DNA from: Straminergon stramineum | Taxonomy: Eukaryota > Streptophyta > Bryopsida > Hypnales > Calliergonaceae | Reading direction: 5' to 3' | Length of the DNA: 64,000 nucleotides | Assembly (NCBI GenBank): GCA_963920665.1 | Contig: OY987265.1 | Coordinates: forward strand, 625,001-689,000 | Shown: one piece after another, positions 34,590 through 45,920 of the stretch | How the letters are laid out: every line of letters starts with the position of its first letter | Position numbering within the stretch: the first letter of the stretch is position 1 | Notes under the pieces: model-generated | What the model was told of the DNA's origin: nothing | The model's database searches: none | What the model saw: only the letters and a program-made list of their open reading frames with translations | Program-made: the position numbers and the translations under genes

Positions 34590-35360
34590 AGACACAACTT
34601 AAGATGCAATAAAATACAATAAAATGCAACAAATAACAAGAGAAAATAAGAACTAAAAGGCAACAAGAAGCAACAAGAAATATGATTTAAGATGCAATAA
34701 ATAACAAGAAAAAGAAAGAACTAAGATGCAACAAGAAGCAACAAAAAACACAATTTAAGATGCAATCAAAAGCAATAAATAACAAGAAAAAACAAAAATT
34801 AAAAAAAACAAGAAACACAAGTTAAAATGAATCAAAAATAAATTAAAAGTAACATTAGGAAGCAATAACAGACAAGAATTAGGAAGCAAAAATAAGATGG
34901 AACAAGAAAAAACTAGAAACAATAATCAAGAACTAAGAAGCAAAAAAAGTAGAAACTAAGAAACAAGAATTATAATGTAACAAGAAGAAACTACAAGCAA
35001 GAATCAGGAACTCAGAAACACAAAAAGTAGAAACTAAGAAGCAAGAATTATGATGAAACAAGAAGAAATTAGAAGCAAAGATCAAGAACTAAAAACCAAA
35101 GATTAAGAACTAAAAAGCAACAAAAAGTAAGAACTAGGAAGCAAAAATTAAGAGGTAACTAGAAGAAACTAAAAGCAAAGATTAAGAACTAAAAAGAAAC
35201 AAAAAGTAGGAACTAGGAAGCAAAAATTAAGAGGTAAAAAGAAGAAACTAGAAGCAAAGATCAAGAACTAAAAAGAAACAAAAAGTAAGGACTAGGAGGC
35301 AAGAAGAACCAAGAGCTAGAAAACAACAAGAAGCAAAACATAAGAGGCAACAAAAACAAA
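34590..35360. repeat. Purine-rich minisatellite inside the CACTA element
   Basis: For about 770 bp the plus strand is dominated by A and G, built from AAGAAGCAACAAGAA-like modules. From about 34960 to 35300 there are roughly four tandem copies of an ~80 bp unit (GAACTA..AAGCAA, AAAAGTAAGAACTAGGAAGC, AAAATTAAGAGGTAA, AAGAAACTAGAAGCAAAGAT). All frames have frequent stops, so it is non-coding. Confidence 0.8.
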
Positions 35361-36795
35361 GAAGAAGAAAAAATGGCGGCTAGGGTTTCATAACCCTAAA
35401 TCAATGGCAACTACATAAAAGTGGGGGCTAGGGTTTGAAAACCGTAGTCATGCACATGACTTGCTCTAGTCATGCGACTTGACGTAGTCATGCGAGTCAA
35501 AAAATATGACTATACTAAGCAATTAAGTTATTTTAACAATAAAATTTGCTACAAAGTGGATGTATGTTGCAATACAATTTTACAAAATGTGTAAAGGGAA
35601 GTTACAAGGCCTTGAGCACCTATAATTATAGCAAAAAAAAGTCATGCATGAATCAAAGTATCTACGTTCATGTACTAAGTATATAAGAGCAAAAATATTT
35701 TATAAAGGCAATATTGAAAAACATCTTTGAATTTTTTAAAAGGGATTATGTTTTTATAGTTTATATCCTTGTAAAAACATTCAAACAACCATCTTTTAAT
35801 TGCAATTCAACCATGTATATCACAGTGAGCCTCAATCTTCATATAAATAATTCTATAACTTCTAAACAACCCTATAAAGATTCTTTATAAATATGGCTTA
35901 TATGACATTGCGGAGAACCTTTCTCAAAACAACAACTTCAATACATGATATATATAAGAGTGTTTTATCTCTATCCTTGAGATAAAATAAACACAACTAT
36001 ATTTTTTGTTGTTGGGCTTCAAATCCTAAGTTGGATATTTAAATATTGTTCAATGAGTATTATAAGCAATGAACAATTTTTTTCTAATGATAAACTGTAA
36101 GTCTGTAAGTGATTCACATCTAAACTAAAATACACTCAAACTATAAAAGTGAAAGGTTTTAGATGGTTTTGGGCCAATCAAGGTCAAAACTCTAGACTTC
36201 TAAATCCTAGTTGAGAAATTTTAAAATTTGTTAATTTAAGTTGTAGAACATTGCAGGCCTATTCTAAAATCATAAAGATATTTATAAGGAAATGTTTTTA
36301 GCAAAAAAATATAAATGGATGAAGGTTTGTTTTTAATTTATCCTTCAATATTTCATCCAACATTTTCTCTTGGCCTATAATTTTAAATTCATTCATATTT
36401 TCAAAATTGAATTCTAAATGTCACTAAATTTTAAGTTTCCTTTTTTACTTGAATTGGATGAACTTTGGTATTTTTTTAATCCAAAACTAATGTCATAGAT
36501 TATCCAATTTCATCATACTCTATCTTCCATAATTTTTTTCTATTTTTTAAAGTGTGATATGTTACTGGAATCTTCTACAAATCAACAAAGTGTTCTTGAA
36601 TTCCAAATTGGATTTAATAAATTCTTAAAGGTTTAATTTAAACCATAGTTGTTCAGCCGAACAACTTGACAACACGACGAACACGACATCCAACACGTCT
36701 AGTAGACCCCCTTGTCTGTCTAATGAAGTCAACTTTAAGGTTGACTTTCAAATAAAACACTTTCTATTTCCAATCTTGACATATTTGAGTTTCAT

Positions 36796-38163
36796 TGTAG
36801 TTAGGTTTTTGGAATCCCTATTCCAAACGCTACCAAGTTCGAACACCAGGGAATGATCTATGTAAGGTTAGTGTAGCGTGTTCAAATGTCACTATGTACT
36901 TAAGTTTTGAAGATAGGATAAAAATTCATTCTTATTCCCACTAAATACCCCAAGAAACACTCAACAGTCCATTATAAGATAAAAGACTCAGTATGCACGT
37001 CTTTGTCCTATCTAGTGTTCTAGGGCTTGTGACAATAGTTCTTGACAATAGTTCAGGGTGGACTGACTTGTGTATGGATGCAATGCAAGACTTGAACTCA
37101 GTACAGCCCACTATAGTACTTTGAGCATAGTACAAATATACCTTTTTTTAATATTTCAAAAAGATTTAGAGTTTAAAAGTTTAGGATATACTTACAAAAA
37201 ATTGCAGTCACAAGCAACACACAAGGACAATAGGGCCAATCACTTGGTAAGTTAGCATGCTCTACCCTAATTTTTACACTTCCAGCACACTTCACTTTGG
37301 AACACGAAATCTTCACAGATGCATTTCAAACCGGTTGAAGCTTCAAAAATTGGCCGTTCACAGGGACTACATGTCTACAATTCACACACTAGATGACAAT
37401 TTCCAAGTGTTGAGATGACTCCCATACAACTGAATTGTCACTTATACAAACGTCTATAGAATTTCAATCTATCAAGTTCCAGTACTGACGCCACTCTTCA
37501 CGCTTCAGGAGATTCACAATCTCCTTGTGGTGTGTGCTGTTGCAGTATTGAATTCGAAAGATGCTGAATCCTCAAGCAACTGGCTGAACTAAACCAGCAC
37601 CTTCAATTCATCCATGCTCCACCAAACCTCATGTTTATTACGCGCAATTGCAACGACCCAACAACATTCTAGTACAATTACATCACAAGTACACAATTTA
37701 CACACAATTCAAAGTACAGTAATTTTATTCACTGCGCAAATTGCGCGAAAATATCCAACACAAAAAAATCAGCACAATAACACAGTTTACGATTCAGTGC
37801 TTGAAAGACGAGAACAATAGCGCAAAAGATTGTCACAGCACGAGGGGGGGGGGAATGGAAGGAGAAAGAAGGATTAAATTAGAAATCCAGGGGTGATCAA
37901 AAAGGTTGCAACTCGTCATGACCGGCGCGACGTTCCTGCTTGCACCTCTAAATCCCTAATTCACATTTTCTTTTTCTTTCACCTCAGCTTTTTCTTTATC
38001 TTTCTCCTTTTTCTTTTACTTTTTGACTTTTTCTTTTATCAGCTTCTACTTTTACTTTTTCTTTGTCTTTTTGCCCTTTTCTATTAGTTTGTAGCTACTT
38101 ACTAAAATATCTTTTTACTTTTTGGACACTTTAATGCACTTAGAAGCTACTTTTACACTAAAA

Positions 38164-38209
<46 letters not shown>

Positions 38210-38267
38210 GTATATAATGTCACAAAAATCGAAAAAGTTCTATAAAAAGTAAAAGAGCTAGACTACA
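36796..38267 (-). repeat. 3' LTR (left copy)
   Basis: The 1472-bp LTR has ends TGTAGTTAGG and AGACTACA on the plus strand. It contains a (TA)n microsatellite near 38170-38208, longer than in the right LTR, which explains most of the 14-bp length difference. A G-homopolymer (about 37843-37852) and pyrimidine-rich 37970-38070 segment are shared with the right copy. The junction with ORF3 leaves 31 nt, in which AGTAGAGGG (minus strand) is a weak polypurine-tract candidate. Confidence 0.95.
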
Positions 38268-38298
38268 TAGCCCTCTACTTAGCCTATTGATGTCCCCG

Positions 38299-40326
38299 TC
38301 AATAATGTCTTGGTCTCTTGTTCCTATCTCTATCCTGCATCTGAATATTTTTTCTCAAAGTCTTTGTACATGCCTTCTTTATATCTTCATCCCTGTCCAA
38401 CAATGATGGATTATGTAACCTTTGATTTTGCAACCAAGTGTGAGTAGGTAAGAATCTGTTATTATCAAATTCATTTATAAAACATTTTTGAGCTCCCCAT
38501 AGAAAATGTGTCAATGCCATAAGCTCCAGTACTCGATGCCACCGAGCACTATGATATTGCAGCTTCATCATAATATGGAATTCAGGCTGTAAAGGATCAT
38601 ACTTATTTATATTTATTATAATACCAAACTTGGAACACATATAATGCAAATAATCACAAAAGACTACTGCTCGAAAACATACTGGATTCGTATGATTAAT
38701 ATGTTGCTCATGAAAATTTGCATAAGCTTGTGCACATAATATAGGTGTAGTAAAGTTCCCAGGTATAATAGGCCAGTTGTACTCCAAGGAATCCAAAGTG
38801 GCCTTAGGATTCCACTTAGATCTTCTCTGACACTTGCAAAAATGAGAATTGGTACTTACAGATGCTGGTGGATCTGTTTGCCATTTGTCTGATATCTGTA
38901 GATAGACTTTATCATATGGTTTGGTTTCTTTCCTAGATAACCCATAATCTTCACCCAACCATTCTAGTGCCTTCCAAGTGGGAACTGGTCTTTCAACTAC
39001 CATATCATCAAACATAGAGGAATAATGTCCCAAAAACTGACAAGTGAGAATAGAACCTTGTACTGGAGTTCTGGTACTCATCCATGCAGTAGGTACATAG
39101 GTCGGTGGAGGCAACTTGAATATAGAAATGTCTTTAGTCGAATGAAACTTAATTTGACCCTGGCTATAAGCATCCAAAATAGTACATAATCTAATATAAG
39201 TTTGCTGAATGTTATAGACATAGTGGCTGATAGTCAACTCACCTCTCTGGGCAACTGCTTCACGGTTAGTAACTGCTTGTATTAGAATTTCAAGACCCCT
39301 TGCTGAGTTTCTAGTAAAAGTCACTTTACTCTGTAAAGATTGAAGTTCCTGTTTCCACTTAGTTCGTATATCAGAAGATGTATAGAAACTAGGATCAATC
39401 TCATCGTGGTGATTTGTAATCCACACTAGTCTCTTGGGAACAATGGATAAGTCTACACGTCTTCTGTGTTGAAGATCCTTCTCTAACTGTATATAATAAC
39501 ACAAAGCTCTCGCTCCCAAATCTGCTATAGGATAGTATAATGACTCCCAACTACTCAAAGATAAGTCCTCACGAACTAACATTTCACATAGAAGGTTCTG
39601 CATATTCTCAAACTTACTAGCTCTCTCCCAAACTACTGAGAACTCCTTTGGGGTTAACTTCTGCTCCTTTTCTAAATCCAAAATACTCAAACATATCCTA
39701 CTTTGAAGCTCATATGCTCTGTATAAAGAAAAGGTAGGTGCGGACTCAAGCTGACTTTGCCACATACTCTTGTGTAATCTAGATAATGTGGAATCTATAT
39801 CAATACTCTCATCAGTTTGGATACATACAGATATTGTAGATACTGCCATTGGGACACATGGAATCACCAACTCTACTGAACTCTTTAAGATTTCATCTTT
39901 TAATTTTTTGTTTTCTTCTTCTAAGAATTCAACTTGGTAAAGAGCATTAGTATAAGCTTTATCTATATCATCTCTGACCTTCTGAACATTATTAAACTTG
40001 GACCTCCACAAGTTACACTCACCAATCTTGCTTTTAAGTCTTTCTTTATAATGGGCCTCAGATTTCACATTCAAAGTTTCAAGTTCTTTAACCTTTTCTT
40101 TTAATTTGGTTGCTCTACTTTTATAGATATGAACTTCCAAACTCATATGATTGACTTTCTCTTCATAAGTTTTAATTTCTTTTCTCAAATTATCAATTAA
40201 AGTTGAATTTGACTTATATTTTGATGAAGTAGAAGAAACTGAACCTAATGATGTTTCTTTCTCAATCTCACGTGATATGGTGGGACTTTGCAACATGTTG
40301 TCCATATTCCTGATTTGTTTACTCAA
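38299..40326 (-). CDS. Retrotransposon ORF3, 675 residues, unknown function, unbroken
   Basis: This is one uninterrupted frame lying between pol and the 3' LTR, ending 31 nt from the LTR. Residues ~45-155 are strongly coiled-coil (LRKEIKTYEEKVNHM, then LEEENKKLKDEI). The rest (~165-650) is globular-looking, with Trp/Tyr-rich segments such as SLSSWESLYYPIADLGARA, WITNHHDEIDPSFYTS and ARWHRVLELMALTHFLW. The C-terminus is basic (RDRNKRPRHY). No signal peptide or clear membrane span is seen, so it does not resemble an envelope-like protein, the usual extra ORF at this position in Athila elements. It is intact while gag-pol carries multiple stops. Function is unrecognised. It may be a captured gene or an element-specific accessory protein. 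Confidence 0.85.
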   Translation of the reverse strand: MSKQIRNMDNMLQSPTISREIEKETSLGSVSSTSSKYKSNSTLIDNLRKEIKTYEEKVNHMSLEVHIYKSRATKLKEKVKELETLNVKSEAHYKERLKSKIGECNLWRSKFNNVQKVRDDIDKAYTNALYQVEFLEEENKKLKDEILKSSVELVIPCVPMAVSTISVCIQTDESIDIDSTLSRLHKSMWQSQLESAPTFSLYRAYELQSRICLSILDLEKEQKLTPKEFSVVWERASKFENMQNLLCEMLVREDLSLSSWESLYYPIADLGARALCYYIQLEKDLQHRRRVDLSIVPKRLVWITNHHDEIDPSFYTSSDIRTKWKQELQSLQSKVTFTRNSARGLEILIQAVTNREAVAQRGELTISHYVYNIQQTYIRLCTILDAYSQGQIKFHSTKDISIFKLPPPTYVPTAWMSTRTPVQGSILTCQFLGHYSSMFDDMVVERPVPTWKALEWLGEDYGLSRKETKPYDKVYLQISDKWQTDPPASVSTNSHFCKCQRRSKWNPKATLDSLEYNWPIIPGNFTTPILCAQAYANFHEQHINHTNPVCFRAVVFCDYLHYMCSKFGIIININKYDPLQPEFHIMMKLQYHSARWHRVLELMALTHFLWGAQKCFINEFDNNRFLPTHTWLQNQRLHNPSLLDRDEDIKKACTKTLRKNIQMQDRDRNKRPRHY

Positions 40327-42010
40327 AACTTGACATATCAGAAGAAAAACTTAACTAACTTGTTTGACATATAGATACTAATACATAACATAGAGATAGG
40401 AGTATAAGAATAGTAATAATAGGTAAGGAGCTAATTGTTCTTTTATATCGAATAATATACTATATACGTATGTTTAGACATAGACAACAACATAATAGAT
40501 GAAACTAACGTCTAAGTTTTGAAATTGGATATGACATGAAAGGGAAACTGCCTAATTGTTCTTTACTTATTATTGACCTAAATGAGATTTGAGGATGACT
40601 ATAAAAGAGAATAAGGAATAAAAAGAATAGACTAGACTAAATTTTAAGTTTTGTTTGCTTCACCCTTTTCTGCCGTCTATCTTATTCTTCCTTTTTGGCT
40701 TCAAGTTCCTTACGGATGAGACTAGCAACACTCAATCCTATTTTTCACGCTTTTTCTCTCACTCTCATTTTCTCTCATCATAGGGTAATCTTCTCATTTA
40801 ATTCAGTCAATCCTTACTGCTTACAAAAATCACTCTTAACCTTCTTATCTCTCAAACTCTCGGCACAATCATTCTCAAATATAACTCTTTTGAGAGATTT
40901 CCTATCCATTTCAATAATTGTTTAAAATTTGTGTATAGAATTCACGTGAGGATTTTCTAAAACTAAGTTAGAAAACTTTTTATTTATCGTGTTTTCAAGA
41001 ATGAAGATTATGTGATTATTTCTAGATCCCCATTTATTATCAGAACAAGGCTTCCAATTTCTGTCTTCTCTTGGGAATTTTGCCTTTAAATTATTGGAAC
41101 TCACCTTTCCTTTACGCTCATTTTCTTTCAGCTTCCTTTATTTCATTCTTAAGTGGGACCAAGGTTAGTTTTGTTTTGTTTTGTTTTGTTTTTTTTGTTT
41201 TTTTTTTAATTTAATTTATTCTTAACTTATTTTATCATGTTTTGTTTTTTAGATTATTTACTCTTTCTGGAAATTTTCACACTAAAATACTCACGATTTT
41301 GCCCATTTTCTCTCAAGACAAGTTCTCTGGATAACTACAGGTTTCTCACTTTTTTCCATGTTAATTTAAAGAATAAAAAGACAATGAGGAAGGATACTAA
41401 TTGTTCTTCTCTCCAACTAACATTTTTGAAATGAAAGTTACTAAGGAAGTTTCTCTAATTTCTTATCATGTTCTCTCTTATTTTTCTCCTCACTAACATT
41501 ACTCTTCTAACTTTATTCATTATTCAACATAAGAGGGTTAGATTATTCTTTGTAAAAGGAATGATACCTGTATGTCTTTTGCTAATGATATGTACTCGTT
41601 TATCAGCAATGCAGTCTACAAAATTCGAAAAGTTTGAGCCAAACTAACCGTTAATGCAAATTCCATTATCTGTTTCCACTTCTATTCATTAATATTTTTT
41701 GTCTACATCTTTTTTTTAGTGTAACAATAACTTAGATAGTTCTGAAATCTATTACAAATGTGTTGATTTAAATTTTAAATTTTTTTTAAAATTTTTAAAA
41801 TTTAATTTAATTTAATTTAATTTTTAAAAAAATTTAATTTAATTTTTTTTAATTTTAAAAAAAATTTAATTTAATTTTTTTTAATTTAATTTAATTTTAA
41901 TTTTAAGTTTTTTTAATTTTAATTTTAATTAATTTTTTTAATTAATTTTAAATTTATACACATATATATATATATTGTTCTCCCCCCCTTACTTAAATCA
42001 TAACTTGTCC
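40327..42010. other. Non-coding spacer between integrase and ORF3
   Basis: The 1.7 kb spacer is AT-rich with no supportable frame. A TTTTG run lies at about 41170-41195, and a long TTTAA/TTAATTT low-complexity block at about 41760-41960 ends in a short TA repeat. A promoter or splice acceptor for ORF3 expression may lie here, but none could be identified with confidence. Confidence 0.6.
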
Positions 42011-43079
42011 TCAAGTTATGTAAGGTTTTAAGCGATAGCCATTATATCGTGTAGAATGTATAACCCCTGCAAAATCTTGTAATTCTACCGATCCGTTGGG
42101 ATATACATTTAATATTTTATATGGTCCAAACCAGCGCATTTTAAATTTGCCTGGAAATTTTTGGAATCGACTGTCATATAAAAGGACTAAGTCATTAGGG
42201 TGCAATTCTTTGGGTTTGAGTTTGCTATCGTAATAACTTTTCCTACGGTTTTGAATTACGAGCATGTTCAAGTAGGCCTGACGCCTAGTCTCATCCAATT
42301 TTTCCAACATTGAATAACGTTCTTTTAGGGAGTCTTCTTCTCCTAATTTATGCTCAATTGCAATTCGTAAGGATTGAATTTCTAATTCGATTGGCAAAAT
42401 GGCCTCCTGGCCATAAACTAGTTGGAAAGGTGTACATTTGGTAGTTACCTTATACGCACACCTATAAGCCCATAAGGCATCTAGGACTCGTGCGTCCCAA
42501 TCTGTATTAGAGCCTTGGACTGTTTTGGTAATAATTTTGCAAAGTATTCTGTTAGTCTTTTCTGTCTGACCATTTGCTCTTGGGTGATAAGGACTGGTTT
42601 TTCTGTGTTTGATCATATATTTTTCAGTTAGTTGAGCAATGGTGTCATTCAGAAAGTGAGTACCTCTATCACTCACTAGCTCTTTTGGACAGCCAAACCG
42701 TGTGATGATGTTTTCATATAGGAATTTGGCGACAGTTTTGGCATCGTCTGTTTTAGTGGCAGAAGCTTCTGCCTATTTAGTGACCTTTATCTGTGGTGAC
42801 TAGAATATATTGTTTTCTACCGTTTCGACTTGGAGGTTTAATTGGGCCAACGAAGTCAATACCCCATTTCTCAAAAGGTATTTGGGCAAGGATAGGAGTT
42901 AGGGGCATAGCAGTAGAAGGTGTAGGTTTGCCTGTTCTTTGGCAAGGGTCACACTTCTTTGCATATTGAGCAGCATCTGCAAATATAGTTGGCCACCAAT
43001 AGCCAAATTGTAGCGCCTTTTGGGCAGTGACTAACCCAGCAAAGTGCCCTCCACAGACATTGCTGTGACATCTTTCCAA
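42011..43079 (-). pseudogene. Integrase region of pol (frameshifted)
   Basis: The HHCC zinc-binding domain is visible (ERCHSNVCGGHFAG ... KKCDPCQRTG). The core carries the DDE triad: Asp in GIDFVGP, Asp in VSDRGTHF, and Glu in HPRANGQTEKTNRIL about 35 residues later. The C-terminal GPYKIL..YPNGSVELQDF..RYNGYRLKPY motif ends the protein without a chromodomain. The frame stops at 42777 just after TTDKGH. The continuing sequence (TKxAEA) lies in another frame with a TAG where Trp is expected, so a frameshift and a nonsense mutation fall together. From 42676 it is open to the stop at 42011. Confidence 0.9.
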
Positions 43080-43187
43080 GATTGAGGGTACTTCACTTGG
43101 ATTAATACAACGTCTTAATAATTCATCTCTACCCTTTTTGTAGAGAACGTTTTCTATTAGTGTGTAAGGTATTGCTCTATAGACTAG

Positions 43188-43973
43188 TCATCTCTTTTGC
43201 TTTTCTGTGTATTCCGCAGGAATTTGTCCAGTGGAAAGGTAATAGATGATATCTGCATATTCTGTTGGAATGACATCTACTTGAAATAAGTTGGCATTTG
43301 GGAAACTATCGTCAATGGGGTCTAGTCCAACTTCTGGGTTAATTCGAGATAGATGGTCTGCATTTGTATGACTTTTTCCAGGTCTTACTTGGATCATAAA
43401 ATTGAACTCCTGGAGTAATAACACCCATCTAGCGATCCGTCCACTAAGTTGGGGTTTGTTTATCATATATTTCAAGGCATCATGATCTACGTGGAAAACA
43501 AATTTGTATCCCATCAAATAGTGTCGGAACTTTTGGACTGAGAATATCATCCCTAACACTTCTTGTTCTGTTACAGTATAATTCTTTTCTGCAGCGGCCA
43601 ATTGGCGGCTTGCAAAATAAATGGGTCTATCATGTCCTTTTTCATTCTTTTGGCTTAATACACTTCCAATTGCAACATTGGAAGCGTCGACATAAACTTC
43701 AAAGTCCTTATTCCAATCTGGTGGAATTAGCACAGGGGCTGTTATAAGTTTCTGTTTTAAGGTGTTAAAGGCTTCTGTACAAGCCTCGGTCCATACATGT
43801 GTACTATCAGTCTTTTTGGTTAACGCAGTTAAAGGTAAGGCAATGTTGGCATACTTATGAATATACCTTCTATAGTATCCAACATGTCCCAAAAAAGCCC
43901 TAACTTCCGTTATGGTGTTAGGTTGGGGTAGTTCACTAATAATTGCTACCTTATCCGGATCTGTAGCAATGCC
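43188..43973 (-). pseudogene. RNase H region of pol, bounded by in-frame stops
   Basis: After the TAG at 43974-43976 the same frame continues through GIATDPDKV and GHVGYYRRYIHKYA. RNase H residues are visible: Asp in VYVDASN, Glu in TEQEVLGM, Asp in HVDHDALKYM, and Asp in NADHLSRI. It ends at a TGA (43188-43190), after which the frame stays open into the integrase zinc domain. Both stops can be explained by C-to-T change of a sense codon. The catalytic residues remain. Confidence 0.9.
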
Positions 43974-45695
43974 CTAGTTAGAAACAATGTGTCCCACAAT
44001 TTTGCCATAAGGGACGGCAAATTGGGATTTGGCTGCGTTAATCGAAATGCCAAACTTCTCACATTGTTCGAAACACTTTTCTAAGCATCCCACATGATTG
44101 GCTTTTGTGCTAAACACACAAAAGTCATCTAGGAATATTTCAATGAACTTCCTAAGATACTCTTGAAAGGCTATGGTCATTAACCTTTGAAAAGTAGCAG
44201 GGGCGTTACACAGCCCAAAAGGCATAACTATATGAGCAAAAATTACCCAATCAGTTGTAAAGGCTGTTAATAACCTATACATTTCTGAAATTTGGATCTG
44301 GTTATAACCAGAGAATCCGTCTAGAAAGGAATAACATTCGTGTCCGGCAACACCGTCTAAAAGGGTATCGGTAAATGGTAAAGGAAAGTGGTCTTTCTTG
44401 GTGACACTATTTAACTTGTGGTAGTCTTGGCAAATTCTTAACTTGCCATTTTTCTTAGGTACTATTACAATAGGTGAGACCCATTCACTATAAGGTACGG
44501 GAAATATGAATCCACAATCTAACAGCTTGTCAATTTCCTCTTTTACCATTAATGAATACTTTGGATTCATTCGGTATTGTCTTTGTCTAACGGGTTTTGC
44601 GTTTTCTTCTAACACAATATTGTGTTGGCAGATTTCAGGAGGAACTCCTTTAAGATCGGCATAGCTCCAAGCAAAAGCCCTTTTATGTCTTTTGAAAAAG
44701 TTATGCCAATACTTAAATTCTACTTTTGTCATTTTAGAGTAGACTCTAATAGGTTTGGAGTCTTCCTTTGTCCCTAAATTCATTTGTTGCAAAGGAGTTT
44801 TCAAAGATTCCTTTTGCAAAGGTGTTGGATCCTTATGGGCAAATAGATTCTCTATTTCCTCAGTATCTGATGGATTTCTAGGTTCGAGCTTTGAACTTTC
44901 TTCAACATTCACATTTAAGACTTCAGAGTTTTCCCATGCTAAGATAGCATCATCTAAGTCATCGATATTACTCATGGGAGTAAAATATTCTCCCATCCCA
45001 ACACATTTATAAGGCAATTCTTTATTCACTTTTTGTGTTGGTTGCTCATCGTCACTCTCTTCTTCCATGTCAAAAGAAAGTGTAGAAGTTTGATTAGAGT
45101 CCTCCTCTTGGGTTTCTCCATGATAAGGAGTTGGATAAAGAGGAAAGACAATTTGGTTTTTGCCTTTTCCTATAGTCAAGGTTCCCTTACCCCAATCATC
45201 TTTTGCTTTGGCTGAAAACAGCCAAGGTCTACCTAATAGTATAGGATAAGAAGATATAGAGTTCACCAATTTGAAAACTATATAATCTATCTTATAATCA
45301 ATCCCTCCTATAGTGGTGGTAATTTGATTCAACATTCCAAGAGGTTTGACCCTACTTTGGTCCGCCATTCGTAGAATGATAGATGTTGGTGTCATAGTAG
45401 TTAATCCCAGTTCTTCCATGGTTTCGAAGTTCATGAGATTAACACTGGACCCACTATCAATTTGGACTCCGTGGATTAATGATCCATCAATCATTACGTC
45501 TACCGTTGGAGCCCCGGGATCTACCAAAATCTCATGGATTTGGTTTGACTTAACCCTTTTTCTTATTAGGGAAGTACTAAGGTCACTCCTACATTTGGGC
45601 GAAATTGCCAAGAGTTGTTTCATAGAAATGAGAGGTTGTATTTGGTCTAAGTTGTCTAACACATTGTAGGGCTGCATACCCATTTCTAATTTCAT
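43974..45695 (-). pseudogene. Protease and reverse transcriptase region of pol
   Basis: The retropepsin motif DSGSS is at residues 80-84 of this open segment, and ILLGRPWL near 152-159 closes the domain. The RT domain spans about 365-573: KKNGKLRICQDYHKLN (414-429), FLDGFSGYNQI (457-467, first catalytic Asp), MPFGLCNAPATFQR (491-504) and FLDD (521-524, remaining two Asp). The segment is in the same frame as gag upstream (stop TAG at 45921) and RNase H downstream (stop TAG at 43974). An in-frame ATG at 45695 is convenient but not a likely natural start, because translation should come as a gag-pol fusion. Confidence 0.92.
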
Positions 45696-45920
45696 TGTAC
45701 GTATCGCTTTTCGTTTAATGAAGTCATTTTCATGAATTTTGGGCTTAATTCTTTTAAAAGGAGGTTGGTAGAAACTAGGTAAAGTCGAAGAGATTGTAGG
45801 TAATACTTTTTGTGGTAAAATTATTTTTTTAGGATCGTTTTGGTTTTCTTCGTTAAGAGTTGCTTTAAGGGATCTTTCTTGTCTTTCTATTAAAGTAATT
45901 TCTTTTTCTGGAAATGTTAT

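Noticed and set aside
37893..38087. ORFs within the LTRs of the Ty3 element (also 36941-37135, 37614-37820 and copies near 49775-50921)
   Set aside because: Both LTRs carry them because the LTRs are copies. They are short, one is a poly-Phe/Leu artefact of a pyrimidine tract, and none has a recognisable domain.
38299..40326. Envelope-like protein for ORF3
   Set aside because: The position fits, but no signal peptide, membrane span or fusion-like segment can be seen.
42011..42200. Chromodomain at the integrase C-terminus
   Set aside because: The frame ends directly after the GPYKI...YRLKPY motif, and no chromodomain residues follow.
44755..45669. Plus-strand ORFs opposite pol, and similar ones opposite gag at 46167-46803
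   Set aside because: Shadows of the minus-strand retrotransposon frame, which has clear protease, RT and zinc-knuckle motifs.
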